Source: Plasmodiophora brassicae (lineage: Eukaryota > Endomyxa: Phytomyxea > Phytomyxea > Plasmodiophorida). Taken from it: a stretch of 64,000 nt of DNA. Below are positions 50,974 through 61,654 of the stretch, piece by piece. How positions within the stretch are numbered: position 1 is the stretch's first letter; each line of letters starts with the position of its first letter. The DNA is taken from contig CP145422.1 of assembly GCA_036867785.1 (NCBI GenBank), positions 682,001 to 746,000 of the forward strand. The letters run 5' to 3'. The position numbers and the translations under genes were made by a program. Below the pieces are notes generated by a model. The model searched no databases and was not told the origin of the DNA. It saw only the letters and a program-made list of their open reading frames with translations.

Positions 50974-51780
50974 TTATGCATTGGCGTTGAGATGTTGTTC
51001 CCGCTCCTGTTCGCGGCTCAGACGAACGAAGAGCTTGAGCAGATGCAGGCGTGTTCGGGCAGGCGATTTCCCTTTCTCCATCGCGTAAATGTTCAGCCAC
51101 GAATTCCTCTGCAGACCATGGACGGCGTCGAGCTTGATCGCGTCACGCTCTACACATCGCTAGGTTAGGTCGCCCCCCAGTGATAGTCGCCTGATACCCA
51201 CCGAACCCGATCGGGCTGGACGACGTCGGCTGACTATGGTCGCTGTTCGCCGACGATCGCCCCGACCCCGAATTGGAATCGGACGCCGCCACCATCAACC
51301 CAGGTGGCACTGCCACTGGCAGGTCCTGTCGATACAACTTTCCCAAAAACAAACGCAAAAGTATCGTTATTTTCGTTGGCGTCACCACTCACCGCTCGCC
51401 AACCACTTTGGCAGGGACGGCGGTGGCCTGAGGGCTGCCAGAGCAAAACGCCCATTTCGGGATGGACACAGTGGGATTTACCACAGGGGAGGATTTGACA
51501 GCCGAATGCGCAGCGGACGACGCTTCGGCTGTGCGAACAATCCGTGTCAGGACGCGTATGCGTAGAACAGATCGAGGAAGGTGTCAGCAAAGACATGCCC
51601 TGAGGTGCCGTCGTAATGCGGATCCCTGGAACCCACTGTCGTGTTCCAGAGGCGCACATCGCACGCGTCTGGCCGCCGCCAGTGACCCGTGAGGCGTGCA
51701 ACAAGCACTTTGAATGAGGCGTCCACGAGCCCGGGTTCTTCGCCACCGAGAACAAGTGTGGGATTCGTCCCTACCGTCAT
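50974..51780 (-). CDS. Hypothetical five-exon protein
   Basis: Exons 51780-51637, 51528-51482, 51434-51404, 51337-51202 and 51149-50974 close exactly to 177 residues. Segments: TNPTLVLGGEEPGLVDASFK at the start, HWRRPDACDVRLWN, a basic PKRRPLRIRLSNPPL, LYRQDLPVAVPPG, a Ser/Asn-rich linker, then a helical C-terminus (RDAIKLDAVHGLQRNSWLNI, ARTRLHLLKLFVRLSREQER). No family was recognised. The small exons (31 and 47 nt) and consistent intron sizes support a genuine gene, but exon choice is my inference and not anchored by homology. Confidence 0.4.
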
Positions 51781-52232
51781 CGCTAGCCTCGCTCCACAGG
51801 ACAAGGGTACGAAGAGTACGCGGCCACTGGTCAGCGTTGCAGTACGTTACTGAACGGGTGACAGCGTAAAGCCATTGCTCCTGGGCCCGCCTATTCCCAT
51901 CATCATGAAGAGGTCTGATTCTTGTTATTCAGTTATGAGGGTGTGCACCGGGAACTTCCATCAACGATACCGATCCGCCGAGAACGGGACCGCCGGCCCA
52001 TACCGAGCCGCGCTGTATAGAACACAGTGTCATGCCTCGTTCAGATGTGAACAGCGTGCGGTCCGTCGCCTACTATGATGGCGCGCCGCTCTCCTGACGT
52101 CGCTCGAGCTGCTCAATCGTCCTGTCGATCTGCGCCATGGACGCGCCTCTGCAGACAGAGAGAATCATTATCGTCGGTCTTCCTCGAGTACGGTATCTCT
52201 CAGGGCGTCCTAGTGTATAGATTCGCGGTCGC
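51781..52232. other. Gene-free stretch
   Basis: 450 bp upstream of the five-exon hypothetical gene and downstream of the Pro/Ala-rich gene, both on the minus strand. Contains only shadow ORFs. Probable promoter of the former. Confidence 0.35.
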
Positions 52233-54083
52233 TTACCCGACTGTTATCGTATTCCCGTTCTTCCGCCTCACCTGCTTCTCGGCTGCTGCAGTCGCTTTGC
52301 CTTTCGCCTTGGCCGGCCCGGCCCCGATCTTCTCCTTCCCCGCCTCCTGCACCAGCTGCTGCTGTTTCTTCTTCGTCGCCGTCGCCTTGTTGCTGTTCGC
52401 AGCGTTCTCGCTGCGCTGCGCCGCCTGATTAACCGGGCCGTTCTTCGTCTCCGCGATCTTCTTCGTTGCGGCCTGCTTCTCGTTCGCGTTCTTACCTCTG
52501 ACAGGCGACAGCTTCGTCGTCGACCGACCCGACGATGAAGGCGACGCCGTCGCCGTTAACGCCACCGGCTCCGGTGCCAGGTACCCGGTCGAGTCGTCCC
52601 CAACGCTTCGCTTGCGTTCGTAAATTCTCGAGTACGACAGCATCTGGGGCATCGCCCCTGGGTAGTACAAAGGCGCCAACGACGGCAACGGTCCAGCGGG
52701 CCTGACGAGGCTCTCCTCCACCGTTGGTTTCACAGGTGCCATCGTTACAGGAGGCGGGAGGGCGCCTGCAGGGCGCGGCCGAGTAGGCACGCTGCCGCCC
52801 CTGGCAATCTCGTCGGTGTGCACACGAACGGCATCGATCGTCGATTTGATCTGGGCCGATAACGGCGACGCTTGCATCGGTTCTGGACCCGGTCGTTCCG
52901 TTGCCGGGGTCGCCAGGTCCCCTTCCGTCGGGAACGTTTCCATGATCTTCTTGATCTCGTCATCGAGGTCCTGCTCAGGAACGCCGTTATACTGGTGCCC
53001 GGCCAGGGAACACTCCCACAGACCTTCTGTTCGAAATCGAAGCTAACGGCGTCGTTCGTCGGTGGCCTGGTCGTGTTCGTCTGGACGACCGCTTTCCGCA
53101 GGCGATGCATGACGATGTCCTTCTGGTCGAGTTGCATGGCGCGCAGCAGGTACGTCAGCTTCTGCTCGGCGGTCTGCACGCGCCGGTTGTCGCGGTAGAT
53201 GGTCAGGGCCAGGCGCGTCAGGCACTCGATCAGGTCGCGGAACCCGAGGTGCCCGCCCCCGTCCCGGCATGACGCCGCGAACACGTCCCCGATCTCGTCC
53301 TGCTCGATCAGCGTCGGCAGGATAGAGAACTCCTTGGCGAACGACAGGAACAAGGGCAAATCCATCGCACGACGTCCTCCAGCGTGCTCAATGCTCGCGT
53401 AGTGGTCGAACACTCGACGAAGAATGCGTTGGTACCTGGACGTCACGTTAGCAGACGCCACACGAGCAATTCGCACGAACCACCAACCGTTTCATGACGA
53501 GAACGACTTCGGAGACGACCGGATCGTCGATGACGACGTTGGACACGGCGTCGACCTTCAGGACCGGCGCTGAGCTGATGATCGTCTGACAGGCGACGTG
53601 GGCGAACCCGGTGCGAGCAGGCACATCTGCCTGCTCCGATGACGCCACGAGGTCGACGGGCGTCACGACCAGCTTTGGAAGAACGTACGCGTTACGTGCC
53701 TGGCGTAACGCGTCGACATCCACCTCGGATGGGAATGTTTGCTGGCTGGCCGGCTCCTGGAACGTTACTTTCGGTGAGGAATCAACCGGAGCCGGCGCCG
53801 CCTCTGGTGCAGGCGCTGCAGGGGCCGGCTGCTCGATAGGTTCAACCACTGCTGGCGGTTGCTCAGGAACGGGTGGTCCGCTCTCTGTAGCGACTGTTGC
53901 TGGCGCCTCCTCCGATGGATTGGGAGCGTCCTGGACCGTGGCGGGCGCTGCAGGAGCCTGGTCGTCTATCACAGGTGATGGGGGTTCTTGGGCCGGTGCT
54001 GGCTCTGCAGCAGGCGCTGGCTCGGGAGCTGGCGCTGGTGCTGGGTCAGCAGGTGCCGAGCTGGCAGGGGCAGCGTCTGCCAT
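52233..54083 (-). CDS. Pro/Ala-rich protein with a conserved helical central domain
   Basis: Three exons, 54083-53488, 53435-53024 and 52970-52233 (both introns 53 nt), give 581 residues. Residues 1-120 are an almost pure Pro/Ala/Glu tract. About 195-300 is a helical domain: YQRILRRVFDHYASIEH, MDLPLFLSFAKEFSILPTL, EIGDVFAASC, LGFRDLIECLTRLALTIY. This layout resembles EF-hand-like or p25-alpha-like modules found in many protist proteins, but calcium-ligand Asp residues are not obvious. The C-terminal half is disordered, with a YERKRSVGDD element and a Lys/Ala-rich tail (KAKGKATAAAEKQVRRK). Function unknown; a cytoskeletal or flagellar role would be speculative. Confidence 0.75.
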
Positions 54084-54268
54084 TTCCAGATGGCACAGGG
54101 ACCGCTGGCAACTCTCTCTCTCACGACACTGAATCGCGTGCAACCCCCAGGCGCGTGTCACCGATTCTCACGAATCACCACCCCAATCGTAATATCTCAT
54201 CGTGCGTGAGCAGCGGGCCCTCGGGATATAACATCGTCAATATGGCGTTTATAGTCTACATAGCTCAC

Positions 54269-56371
54269 TCAGGATTGCATATCAAGGAGTCGACTGCTGG
54301 CAGCAAGGTTGCCGCAATCGGCCGCTCGTTTCAGATAGTGCAACGAGAGCGTCTTGTCGACGGGTACCCCGGCGCCGTTCTCGTACAGGCAGGCAAGGTT
54401 GAACAGCGCGCCAGGATGGTTCTGCTCAGCAGCCTTCTTGTACCAGTACATGGCCTGCGAGAAGTCCTGTACGGCGGGTACGCCTTCCTCCAACAACTCG
54501 CCGAACGCGTTCTGTCCATCGGCGCATCCCTGAAGGGCGCTGCTCTTGTACAGGTCGAACGCACGTCGCATGTCGGGCGCGCTGGTGAAGATGTCGGGCG
54601 GGCAGGCGGCGAGCCTACCAGTCAAGTACTGCCCACGTGCGTTCCCGAGCTTCGCGGCTGCTTCGTAATGCTCCCGGGCCGTCACCATGCACTTTTGGAC
54701 GCCCATATCAGAACCGGCTTCGTACATGGATCCCAGCATGGCGTGTGCGACGCCCTTCGCCGAATCGTTGCCAGTGTCCAGGGCCCGCCTCAGCCAGTGT
54801 CGAGCCTGCTGGAATTGTAGGCCGTTCATCAGGCATCGCGCAAGGTTGACGCAGGCGTGTGCATTGCCAAGCTGGGCTGATTGCAAATACAGGTGCCTGG
54901 CCTCGACCGGGTCCTGAGAGACGCCGCGTCCTGATTCAGTGCAGATGCCAAGGTTGTTCAACGCGGACGCGTTGCCTTGGTCAGCACTCAGGCGGAACAG
55001 CGCGATCGCTTCTTCCAAGCGACGCCGGGCCCGACCTTCCTCGAGGTCGCTGTCGTCGGTCTCGCCAATGGACCGACAGTACAGCAAGTACCCGAGGTTG
55101 TTCTGCGCCTTGGCGAAATGCATGGAGGCAGCGATTCGGTACCTGGGAGACAGTTACGGTAAGCGACAGCTGGTAGAGCGTTTTCTGTTTCGCCATGTAC
55201 CATTGTTCTGCAACCTCGAGATCTTTCTCAACGACGCCAAACGCGCTCCCGTGCTCGTGGAGCCACCCGAGCGACGTGATGGCCTCAACGTGATCCGCGC
55301 TGGCCGCCATTTCGAACAACTCCACGGCGTGTGACACATCACCCGGCTGGGTGCCCAGCTCCATCTGAAGTTCGGCCAGGCAATTCACCGCGTCGATTGA
55401 TCCTAGCGCGGCGGCGCGCGTGAACCACTCCAGCGCTCGCGCCGTATCCCTCGACGCCATCCCAATGCCGTCCCGGTACATCCGCCCCAGGCTGTCCATC
55501 GCCGGTGCGTATCCCATCACAGCCGCCTCCTCGTACATCCGCTTCGCGGTCGCCAGGCAATTCGGGACGCCGTGCCCTGTGGTGGGGACATTAGGGCGCG
55601 GCCGTATATTGTGCGTGGCGACCCACCAAACAGGTGCTTATCAGCAAGGAGACACGTCGATTCGGCGCTCCCGATCGCATCGCAGGCGACCGCCGGGTCG
55701 GACTTCTCGTCGAGCGGCGTCGTCGGCATGGGCGCAATGGGTCGGGCGCGAACCTGAACGGCGGCGACGCGCAGGCGCGCGAAAGCGTCGTTCAGATCGT
55801 CGATATGCGAGCGGAGCGGGTCCCGGAACCGGGATCGGCGACGGAACCAGGCGGCCTGGGCGCGTTGCAGCGTGGAGCGGGTCTGGGCCAGCGCCTGCCG
55901 CAGGGACGCCAGCGCACGTTGGACGCGCCAGTCGTCGCGATGCTCGGACAGGGCGCCGCGAAGCTCCTGGAGGATGGCGGGTACTTGCTCCAGCCGGTGG
56001 CGAAGACCTGGCGCGACTCGATCGCCACCGACCTTGTCACACTGGTTGATCAGGTCTGCGGCGACCGCCTCCAACGACTTTGTCGGCGATGTCGCCGCGT
56101 TTATGTCAACGAGAGATTCCGCTAGGGACGGGCGCTTGCTGCCGCCGCCGCCCTTGCTGTCAGCGACATAGGACATGACCGAGATCACAGACACGCGAGG
56201 TTGTGCCGACGGCGGTCTCACAGACGCGACCTGCGCGCTGGAATTCCCCCGGGTCAGTAACGCTGTCATCCGTCGCTGGACTTCGGGACTGATCAGCTTC
56301 GACGACGGACGGGGCGACGAGCGCGGCATCGCCCCGATCATAACGCCCGCCATATACGCAAATCGGCACAC
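54269..56371 (-). CDS. Sel1-repeat protein with N-terminal helical bundle
   Basis: Three exons, 56371-55627, 55576-55201 and 55142-54269, give 664 residues. About residues 75-200 form a helical region with heptad-like spacing (LEAVAADLINQCDKV, RHRLEQVPAILQELRG, RALASLRQALAQTRS, DDLNDAFARLRVAAVQV). From about 235 to the end there are about ten Sel1-like repeats, with motifs such as GHGVPNCLATAKRMYEEAA, LGRMYRDGIGMASRDTARAL, ALNNLGICTESGRGVSQD and LACLYENGAGVPVDKTLSLH. Sel1 repeats are solenoid adaptors (ERAD Hrd3, chitin synthase activators, kinases). Introns fall inside repeats. An internal ATG at 56329 is an alternative start. Role unknown; scaffold or signalling adaptor is inferred. Confidence 0.88.
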
Positions 56372-56693
56372 GATGATCGATCACAACTGTACCCACACCG
56401 CCCCGGCACGTACCAACGGGGCACTCTTCGTCAACGTTCGCCAGTGTTCAGCATGGGCGGTTCCAGCCAGGCCGGCCAGGTCTGAATATAAAAAAACGCG
56501 ACCTGAAACTCATCCTCGACTGGCGAAAGCGAGGCATGCAAAACGTGGGAGGGCAGACTACTGTCGGCGGGTCGGGGTGCGCGCGCGATATTGTGTTTTT
56601 GTCGGCGGCGGGGTCACTCGATGGTTGACGGCCCCGTCTAGGAGGCGGAGCGCCCGGCGAGTAGTCAAACGTCGTCGACGTGCGCCACGTCGA
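56372..56693. promoter_or_regulatory. Divergent intergenic region Sel1 protein / PHD-SET protein
   Basis: 322 bp between divergent starts. It has an A6 run near 56490. No defined element. Confidence 0.4.
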
Positions 56694-59275
56694 TGGTTGT
56701 CGCTGCGCACGATGAGGTTCGCGCGGTGTCGCTGCGCCCGAAGCGGTCCGCTGTGGTCGTGCCTGCGTCGAGGCCTCCAAACAGACGCGTCGTAAGTCGG
56801 CGTATGCGGCCGTGACGATTCGTCAAGCGCTGATACGCACTGGTTCAGATATGGTGTCTGACATGCGAAACCGTGATTGAAGGTGGGGATCGTGGTCTGA
56901 CGTGCTCGACGTGCCACATGTCCTTTCATCGAAACTGCATCGATCCCGTCCCGGGCGACAACGAGCATCCAGACGCTGTATTCGTTTGTCCTGATTGTTC
57001 TTCAGGCAAGGTAAATGCTGTACAATCTAGTCCGCCTCATTTCGTCAATGCGAATCAATTACTTCGCCGTATTCTGTAACGCTTCTGATTGGACGGTCCG
57101 CGTAGACGGCCTGTTTCGCTTGCGGCGAACCGATTGCATCGGTAGAGTCGGATGGACGAAGATGTCCTACTCGCTCATGCCGTCGCGCGTACCATCTGTC
57201 ATGCTGGAAGGGACTGTCGACGGATCCGACCCGTTGCTCTAGGCACCAGTGCCATAAATGTGCCAAATTCGACGTCACGTCCTCGATGAGCTGTATCCCC
57301 GTTCAGTGCTGCATACGCTGCCCAAAGTCAGTGTCGGTAGTGCAATTCGGGTGGCAACGATTCCTGACATCGGTATGGCCAGGGCGTTTCACATTTCATG
57401 TCTCCCGAAATCCGCCCGCCGCATCGACTTGGGCAAATCGGGGCACTTCTTCCTCTGCGCCGAGCACGAGATGCGCCCCAACACCAAGCTACGGGTCGCT
57501 ATCGTTGTGCTGCCTGAGTGGGCTCTGAAACTCGGACAAGCGTGCCTGCGCCTGAAGCGTAAAGAATTCACACTGCCACCGTGGATTCTCACTGAGGCCG
57601 ACCGCCTGGCTGCTGCCGATCTCGAACGTCGCCATTTAGAGCGGAAATGCAAGACCCTGGCCCCGAGTACTGGTGAGCCGTCAGGAAATTCCCATACCTG
57701 AAGAAAAATCGTCTGATTTGAAACGGTTTGACTTCGCAGGCGTTCCTCGTCGCAAGCCTGCACCTAAGTGGACACCAGAGGAATCGCAGGCTCTGCTGGC
57801 TGCTTACCGTAGCCACGGCCGTGATCTCGACGCTCTGTGCTCTGTTGTTCCGAATCGTACTGCTGGGATGATCAAGAACTATTTAAGCAACTATCGGAAC
57901 CTCGTCAAGAAGCGCCATCCGAGCGAACCAGGGGCGAACGAGTTAGCATTGAAGAAGCGGAAGTTAACGCCGACCAGCCAGGCCGCCCAGGAAATCAACG
58001 ATTCTCCAGGTGAGAGGTGCACCAACATCACCGGCAGGCCCAACCAGCACGTAACGTATCGTCATGGCAGGCCCGAGTTCTCCACCGCAGCATAGTTCCA
58101 GGAAGTACCGACAGTGCTGTGTCTGCCAAAAGTGGGTCAACGTCAAGAGCATCGCTAAGCACAGGCGAGGTCACACTCCTGCTGAGGACGTGACCCAGAA
58201 GAATGCAAGTACAGCCTCCACGTCATCGTCAGGACGATCTACGCGTGCAGACGCCCTGCAATCATGTGTGCCTCCGGACGCGACGTTTTCGTTAACACCA
58301 CCTGAGGGGTTTGTCGTTACCCCGTTCCGCTATCGAACGAAGAACGTCTACGTCGGTTCAAATGGCCCGTCACTCCAACGCCTCGAAGATGCCCCTCAAT
58401 GCACTTGCAACCCTGGTGACAGCTGTGCCGACGACTCGTGCATCAATCGCGTCATGCAATTCGAATGCGACCCGCGATGCTGCCCGTGCGGGAATGCCTG
58501 CCAGAACCAGCGCTTCCGGAAACGACAGTACCCCAAGATTCAGCTCATCTACACGCCCGATCGTGGTTGCGGCATGATGTCCACCACGTCGATCGCTGCC
58601 GGCGACCTCGTCGTCGAGTACGTCGGCGAGGTCCTGAATCGTGACGAGTACGCGAAACGCATGCGCGAATCGTCCGAGAAATCGGAAACGAACTACTACA
58701 TGTTCGCCCTGTCCAGCAACGAGATCATCGACGCCAAGTACGTCGGCAACTACGCCAGGTTCATCAACCATTCCTGCAATCCGAACTGCCGGGCGCAGGT
58801 CTGGATGTCCGGCGGGGAGCAGCGCGCCGGCATCTTCGCCATGAACGACATCCCGCCCGGCACCGAGCTGACCTACGATTACCGCTTCCAGCTGCACGAC
58901 GCCGTCCTGCCCGACGCCGAGAACGGGACGCCATGCCGGTGCGGGTCGGCGAATTGCAGCAAGTTCCTGGGCATGCGCCCGCAGCGGCTCGTGTCGGAGA
59001 AGAAGCCCAGGGCCAAGGCCATGCCCAAGCTGGTCAAGGACCCGCTATCGCTCTATAGCATGTCGCAGATCCGGCGCCCCGCCCAGCTGGACACCGTCCT
59101 CTCCTGGCAACTGTCGCGACCGGACGTGTTCGCCAGCGCCGCCGCCCAGCTCGGCGTCTACCTGGCCAGGAACCTGGACCGCGTTCGTGTCGCGCGCCAA
59201 TCCCAAATCGCCGATCACGTCGAGGCCGGCAGGACCGACCGGCAACCGTCGTCGTCGTCGTCCAATGACGACTGA
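56694..59275 (+). CDS. PHD-SANT-AWS-SET histone lysine methyltransferase (NSD/ASH1/SETD2 type)
   Basis: Six exons, 56694-56792, 56849-57010, 57106-57326, 57383-57672, 57740-58009 and 58071-59275, give 748 residues. Order: PHD (34-87, WCLTCE..CPDC); NSD-type C5HCH region (88-190, ACFACGEP..YHLSCWKG..CIRCPKAFHISC); SANT/Myb (about 264-318, PKWTPEESQALLAAYRSHGR..VVPNRTAGMIKNYL); a C2H2-like CCVCQ finger (about 361); AWS (about 459, CTCNPGDSCADDSCIN); SET. SET keeps GCGM, YVGEVLNRDEY, RFINHSCNPNC, GTELTYDY and post-SET CRCGSANC, so it should be active, probably on H3K36 by family. It is a paralogue of the degenerate protein at 34396-38663. Confidence 0.93.
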
Positions 59276-59554
59276 GTCGTCGGGTTGTGTGTTGTTGCTC
59301 TGTCTAAAGAAGTACGGCTGACTTAACGACGGTGTGTGCGTCCGCAGACGCGGCGCCGGCGGCCAGTAGTGCTATGTTTAGCCATGTGGTAAACTGCGCG
59401 CAGCTGCTGCTAAAACGGTGAACGTGGCCGCGTGTGGGCGGGGCGGCCAGCGACTGGTCGGCAAACGGGAAGCAGGGCGGCGACCGCGTACCCGCCCACA
59501 GCCGATTTCGCGTGACAGAGCGCCTCCCTTGCGTTGTCCTGGTTTCCCGATTGC
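59276..59554. other. Short intergenic region
   Basis: 279 bp between the SET gene stop and the WW-MyTH4-FERM start, same strand. An open frame reaches back to 59534 without an ATG. Probable promoter. Confidence 0.35.
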
Positions 59555-61654
59555 ATGCCCGGCGCCACCGTTCCGGCGGTCGGATCGGGGTCGTCGTCGT
59601 CGTCGTTCTGGGTCCGGGTCCTGGACAAGCGGTCCGGGAAGTACTACTACTGGGACAAGGTCACCAACAAGACCGTCTGGAAGGAGCCGCCCGGCTATGC
59701 CGCCCAGCAGGCGTCGCCCAACCCGACGCCGACGCTGGCACCCAGACCGGCCGCCGACAGCAGGCAGGCCGTCCCCAGTCGGCCCGGCCCTTCCAAGACG
59801 GCCCCGCCCGCCGTCACCGCACCGCCTGTAGATCGGTCGCCGCCCAACACCTGCCCTGTGGCAGCATCCTACGATGGCACGTCGCGACGGCCGTCGTCGG
59901 CGGGTCCGTTCCCATTGAGGGACTGTTCGATTCGTGCCGGGCCCGCTGCCGTCGATCCCGACACGTCGGGGGACGCCATCGGGGACGCGAAGGCACCGCA
60001 GCAGGACGGTGCCGTCGAGCAGGCGGGGGAAGTGGAGCAGGGTTTTGATTTGGAGGCGGGCGACGTTGTCCCGCCCGATACGTCTGTGCCGGTCGTCGTC
60101 CTGCACCCTGCGACGACGTCGACGCCGGCGTCTTCGTTCCGGTCGTCGACGTCGCTGTTGCAATCGTTGAAGTTTGCGAAGCACCGCAGCAACGTCGTGC
60201 AACGCGTGCTGCGCATCGGTGGCATCCTGACCGAGGACCAGCTCATGTCGTTCCAGAAGACGCCGATCCGGAAGGCGCTGCTGAAGCAGAACCGGCAGCT
60301 GGACGCCGAGGTCATGCAGGGCTGCAAGAACATCCAGTCGTACATGGAGGATCGCGCCAGCTCGAAGCTGCCCGTGTACCACGCCCAGAAGCTGTTGAAG
60401 GCGGCGCTGGCCGGCGACTGTCACTTCCGCGACGAGCTCTACCTGCTGGTCTGCAAGCAGATCCACAACAACCCGAACGACTACCACACGCTGCGCGGCT
60501 GGGACCTGATCCTCATCTTCCTGGCCGCGTTCCCGCCGGGGCCGTTCTCCCTCGTCTACCTGAAGAAGCGCATCGAGGCGGCCACGAGCGCCGAGATCCT
60601 TCGCCGCGCCTCGGCCGTCGCCGATCGCATCCCCCAGATCTGCCGGCTGGGCCCGAGGCGCAACACGCCGTCCCTGGCCGAGATCTCGTCGATCCCGCGG
60701 TTCAAACAGCTCGACATCGTCGTGACGTTCCTCGACCGGAGCACGCGCATCTTCCAGGTCGACTCGTACACGACCGTGCGCGAGTTCCGACGCCAGATCG
60801 GCATGAAGTGCAACCTGACGGTCGCGTCGCCGTTCAACCTGTACGCGGTGTCGGCGACCGGCCAGCGGAGCGCCCTGGACGGCGACCGGTGCGTTCTGGA
60901 CCTGCTGGTGGCCCTGTGCGGGTCGGACGTGCCCGCGTCCGCCGACGCCCCGTTCTGCATGGGCGGCATGCGCATCGAGTACCGCTGCGAGATCGTCCTG
61001 CCGATCGACCGCACCGAGATCGCGTCCGACCTGACGGCCGTCCACCTGATGTACTCGCAGGCCGTCGAGGACATGCGCACGATGCCCAAGATGCACAGCA
61101 TCGACCAGGCGGTCGACATGGCCGCCTTCCAGCTGCAGGCGACGTATGGCGACGCGAAGCGCGACATGCACACGCCGTCCTGGGTCTCCGTCCGCATCAG
61201 GGAGATCCTGCCCGAGTGCATCGTCCGAGGGCTCAGCTCGCACCTCGCCGAGATCGAACGCGTGGCCAGCGCCATCTCCGCTGGGTACCTGGCGCTGAAC
61301 GGGACCTCGCCTCACGCCGCCAAGGTGGCGTTCATTCGGGCGGCCGAGTCGCTGCCGCTGTACGGGTCGACCGTGTTCGACGTGCAGTACGGCGCCAAGG
61401 CGAGGTTGCTGGCGATCCTGCACGTGGCCAGCAGCGGCGTGTACCTGATGGACCGGACGTCGAAGGAGGTTGTCGAGGCGATGCCATGGGCGACCATCGA
61501 GAGCCACGGCAACACGGATGACCGCCTGGTCCTATCCGTGAAGCGCAACGCGAAGGCGTCGATCACGATCATGCACCCGAAGGCCGCCCACATCAGCAAG
61601 CTGATCGGCGACTACCGGGCCGCCATCGCCAACGGCCTCCGGGCCATCTACTGA
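59555..61654 (+). CDS. WW-MyTH4-FERM domain protein
   Basis: 699 residues, one exon, from the ATG at 59555. A WW domain lies near residues 17-52 (FWVRVLDKRSGKYYYWDKVT, then KTVWKEPPGY). A Pro/Ala/Ser-rich linker follows to about 195. MyTH4 at about 230-365 has LLKAALAGDCHFRDELYLLV, CKQIHNNPNDYHTLRGWDL and FPPGPFSLVYLKK. A FERM region follows from about 385 to the end (LDIVVTFLDRSTRIF as F1, a CEIVLPIDRTE segment, F3 ending KLIGDYRAAIANGLRAI). There is no myosin or kinesin motor. Similar stand-alone MyTH4-FERM proteins are known in several protists. Expected role: link between membrane or cytoskeleton and microtubules; the WW would add a Pro-motif partner. Confidence 0.93.
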   Translation: MPGATVPAVGSGSSSSSFWVRVLDKRSGKYYYWDKVTNKTVWKEPPGYAAQQASPNPTPTLAPRPAADSRQAVPSRPGPSKTAPPAVTAPPVDRSPPNTCPVAASYDGTSRRPSSAGPFPLRDCSIRAGPAAVDPDTSGDAIGDAKAPQQDGAVEQAGEVEQGFDLEAGDVVPPDTSVPVVVLHPATTSTPASSFRSSTSLLQSLKFAKHRSNVVQRVLRIGGILTEDQLMSFQKTPIRKALLKQNRQLDAEVMQGCKNIQSYMEDRASSKLPVYHAQKLLKAALAGDCHFRDELYLLVCKQIHNNPNDYHTLRGWDLILIFLAAFPPGPFSLVYLKKRIEAATSAEILRRASAVADRIPQICRLGPRRNTPSLAEISSIPRFKQLDIVVTFLDRSTRIFQVDSYTTVREFRRQIGMKCNLTVASPFNLYAVSATGQRSALDGDRCVLDLLVALCGSDVPASADAPFCMGGMRIEYRCEIVLPIDRTEIASDLTAVHLMYSQAVEDMRTMPKMHSIDQAVDMAAFQLQATYGDAKRDMHTPSWVSVRIREILPECIVRGLSSHLAEIERVASAISAGYLALNGTSPHAAKVAFIRAAESLPLYGSTVFDVQYGAKARLLAILHVASSGVYLMDRTSKEVVEAMPWATIESHGNTDDRLVLSVKRNAKASITIMHPKAAHISKLIGDYRAAIANGLRAIY

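Noticed and set aside
56175-56795. Plus-strand ORF of 206 residues before the SET gene
   Set aside because: It overlaps the Sel1-repeat gene antisense and is out of frame with the first SET-gene exon (56694-56792); composition is Arg/Cys-rich noise.
59378-61507. Minus-strand ORF of 709 residues
   Set aside because: Shadow of the WW-MyTH4-FERM gene; composition is Arg/Asp/His-rich with no domain.
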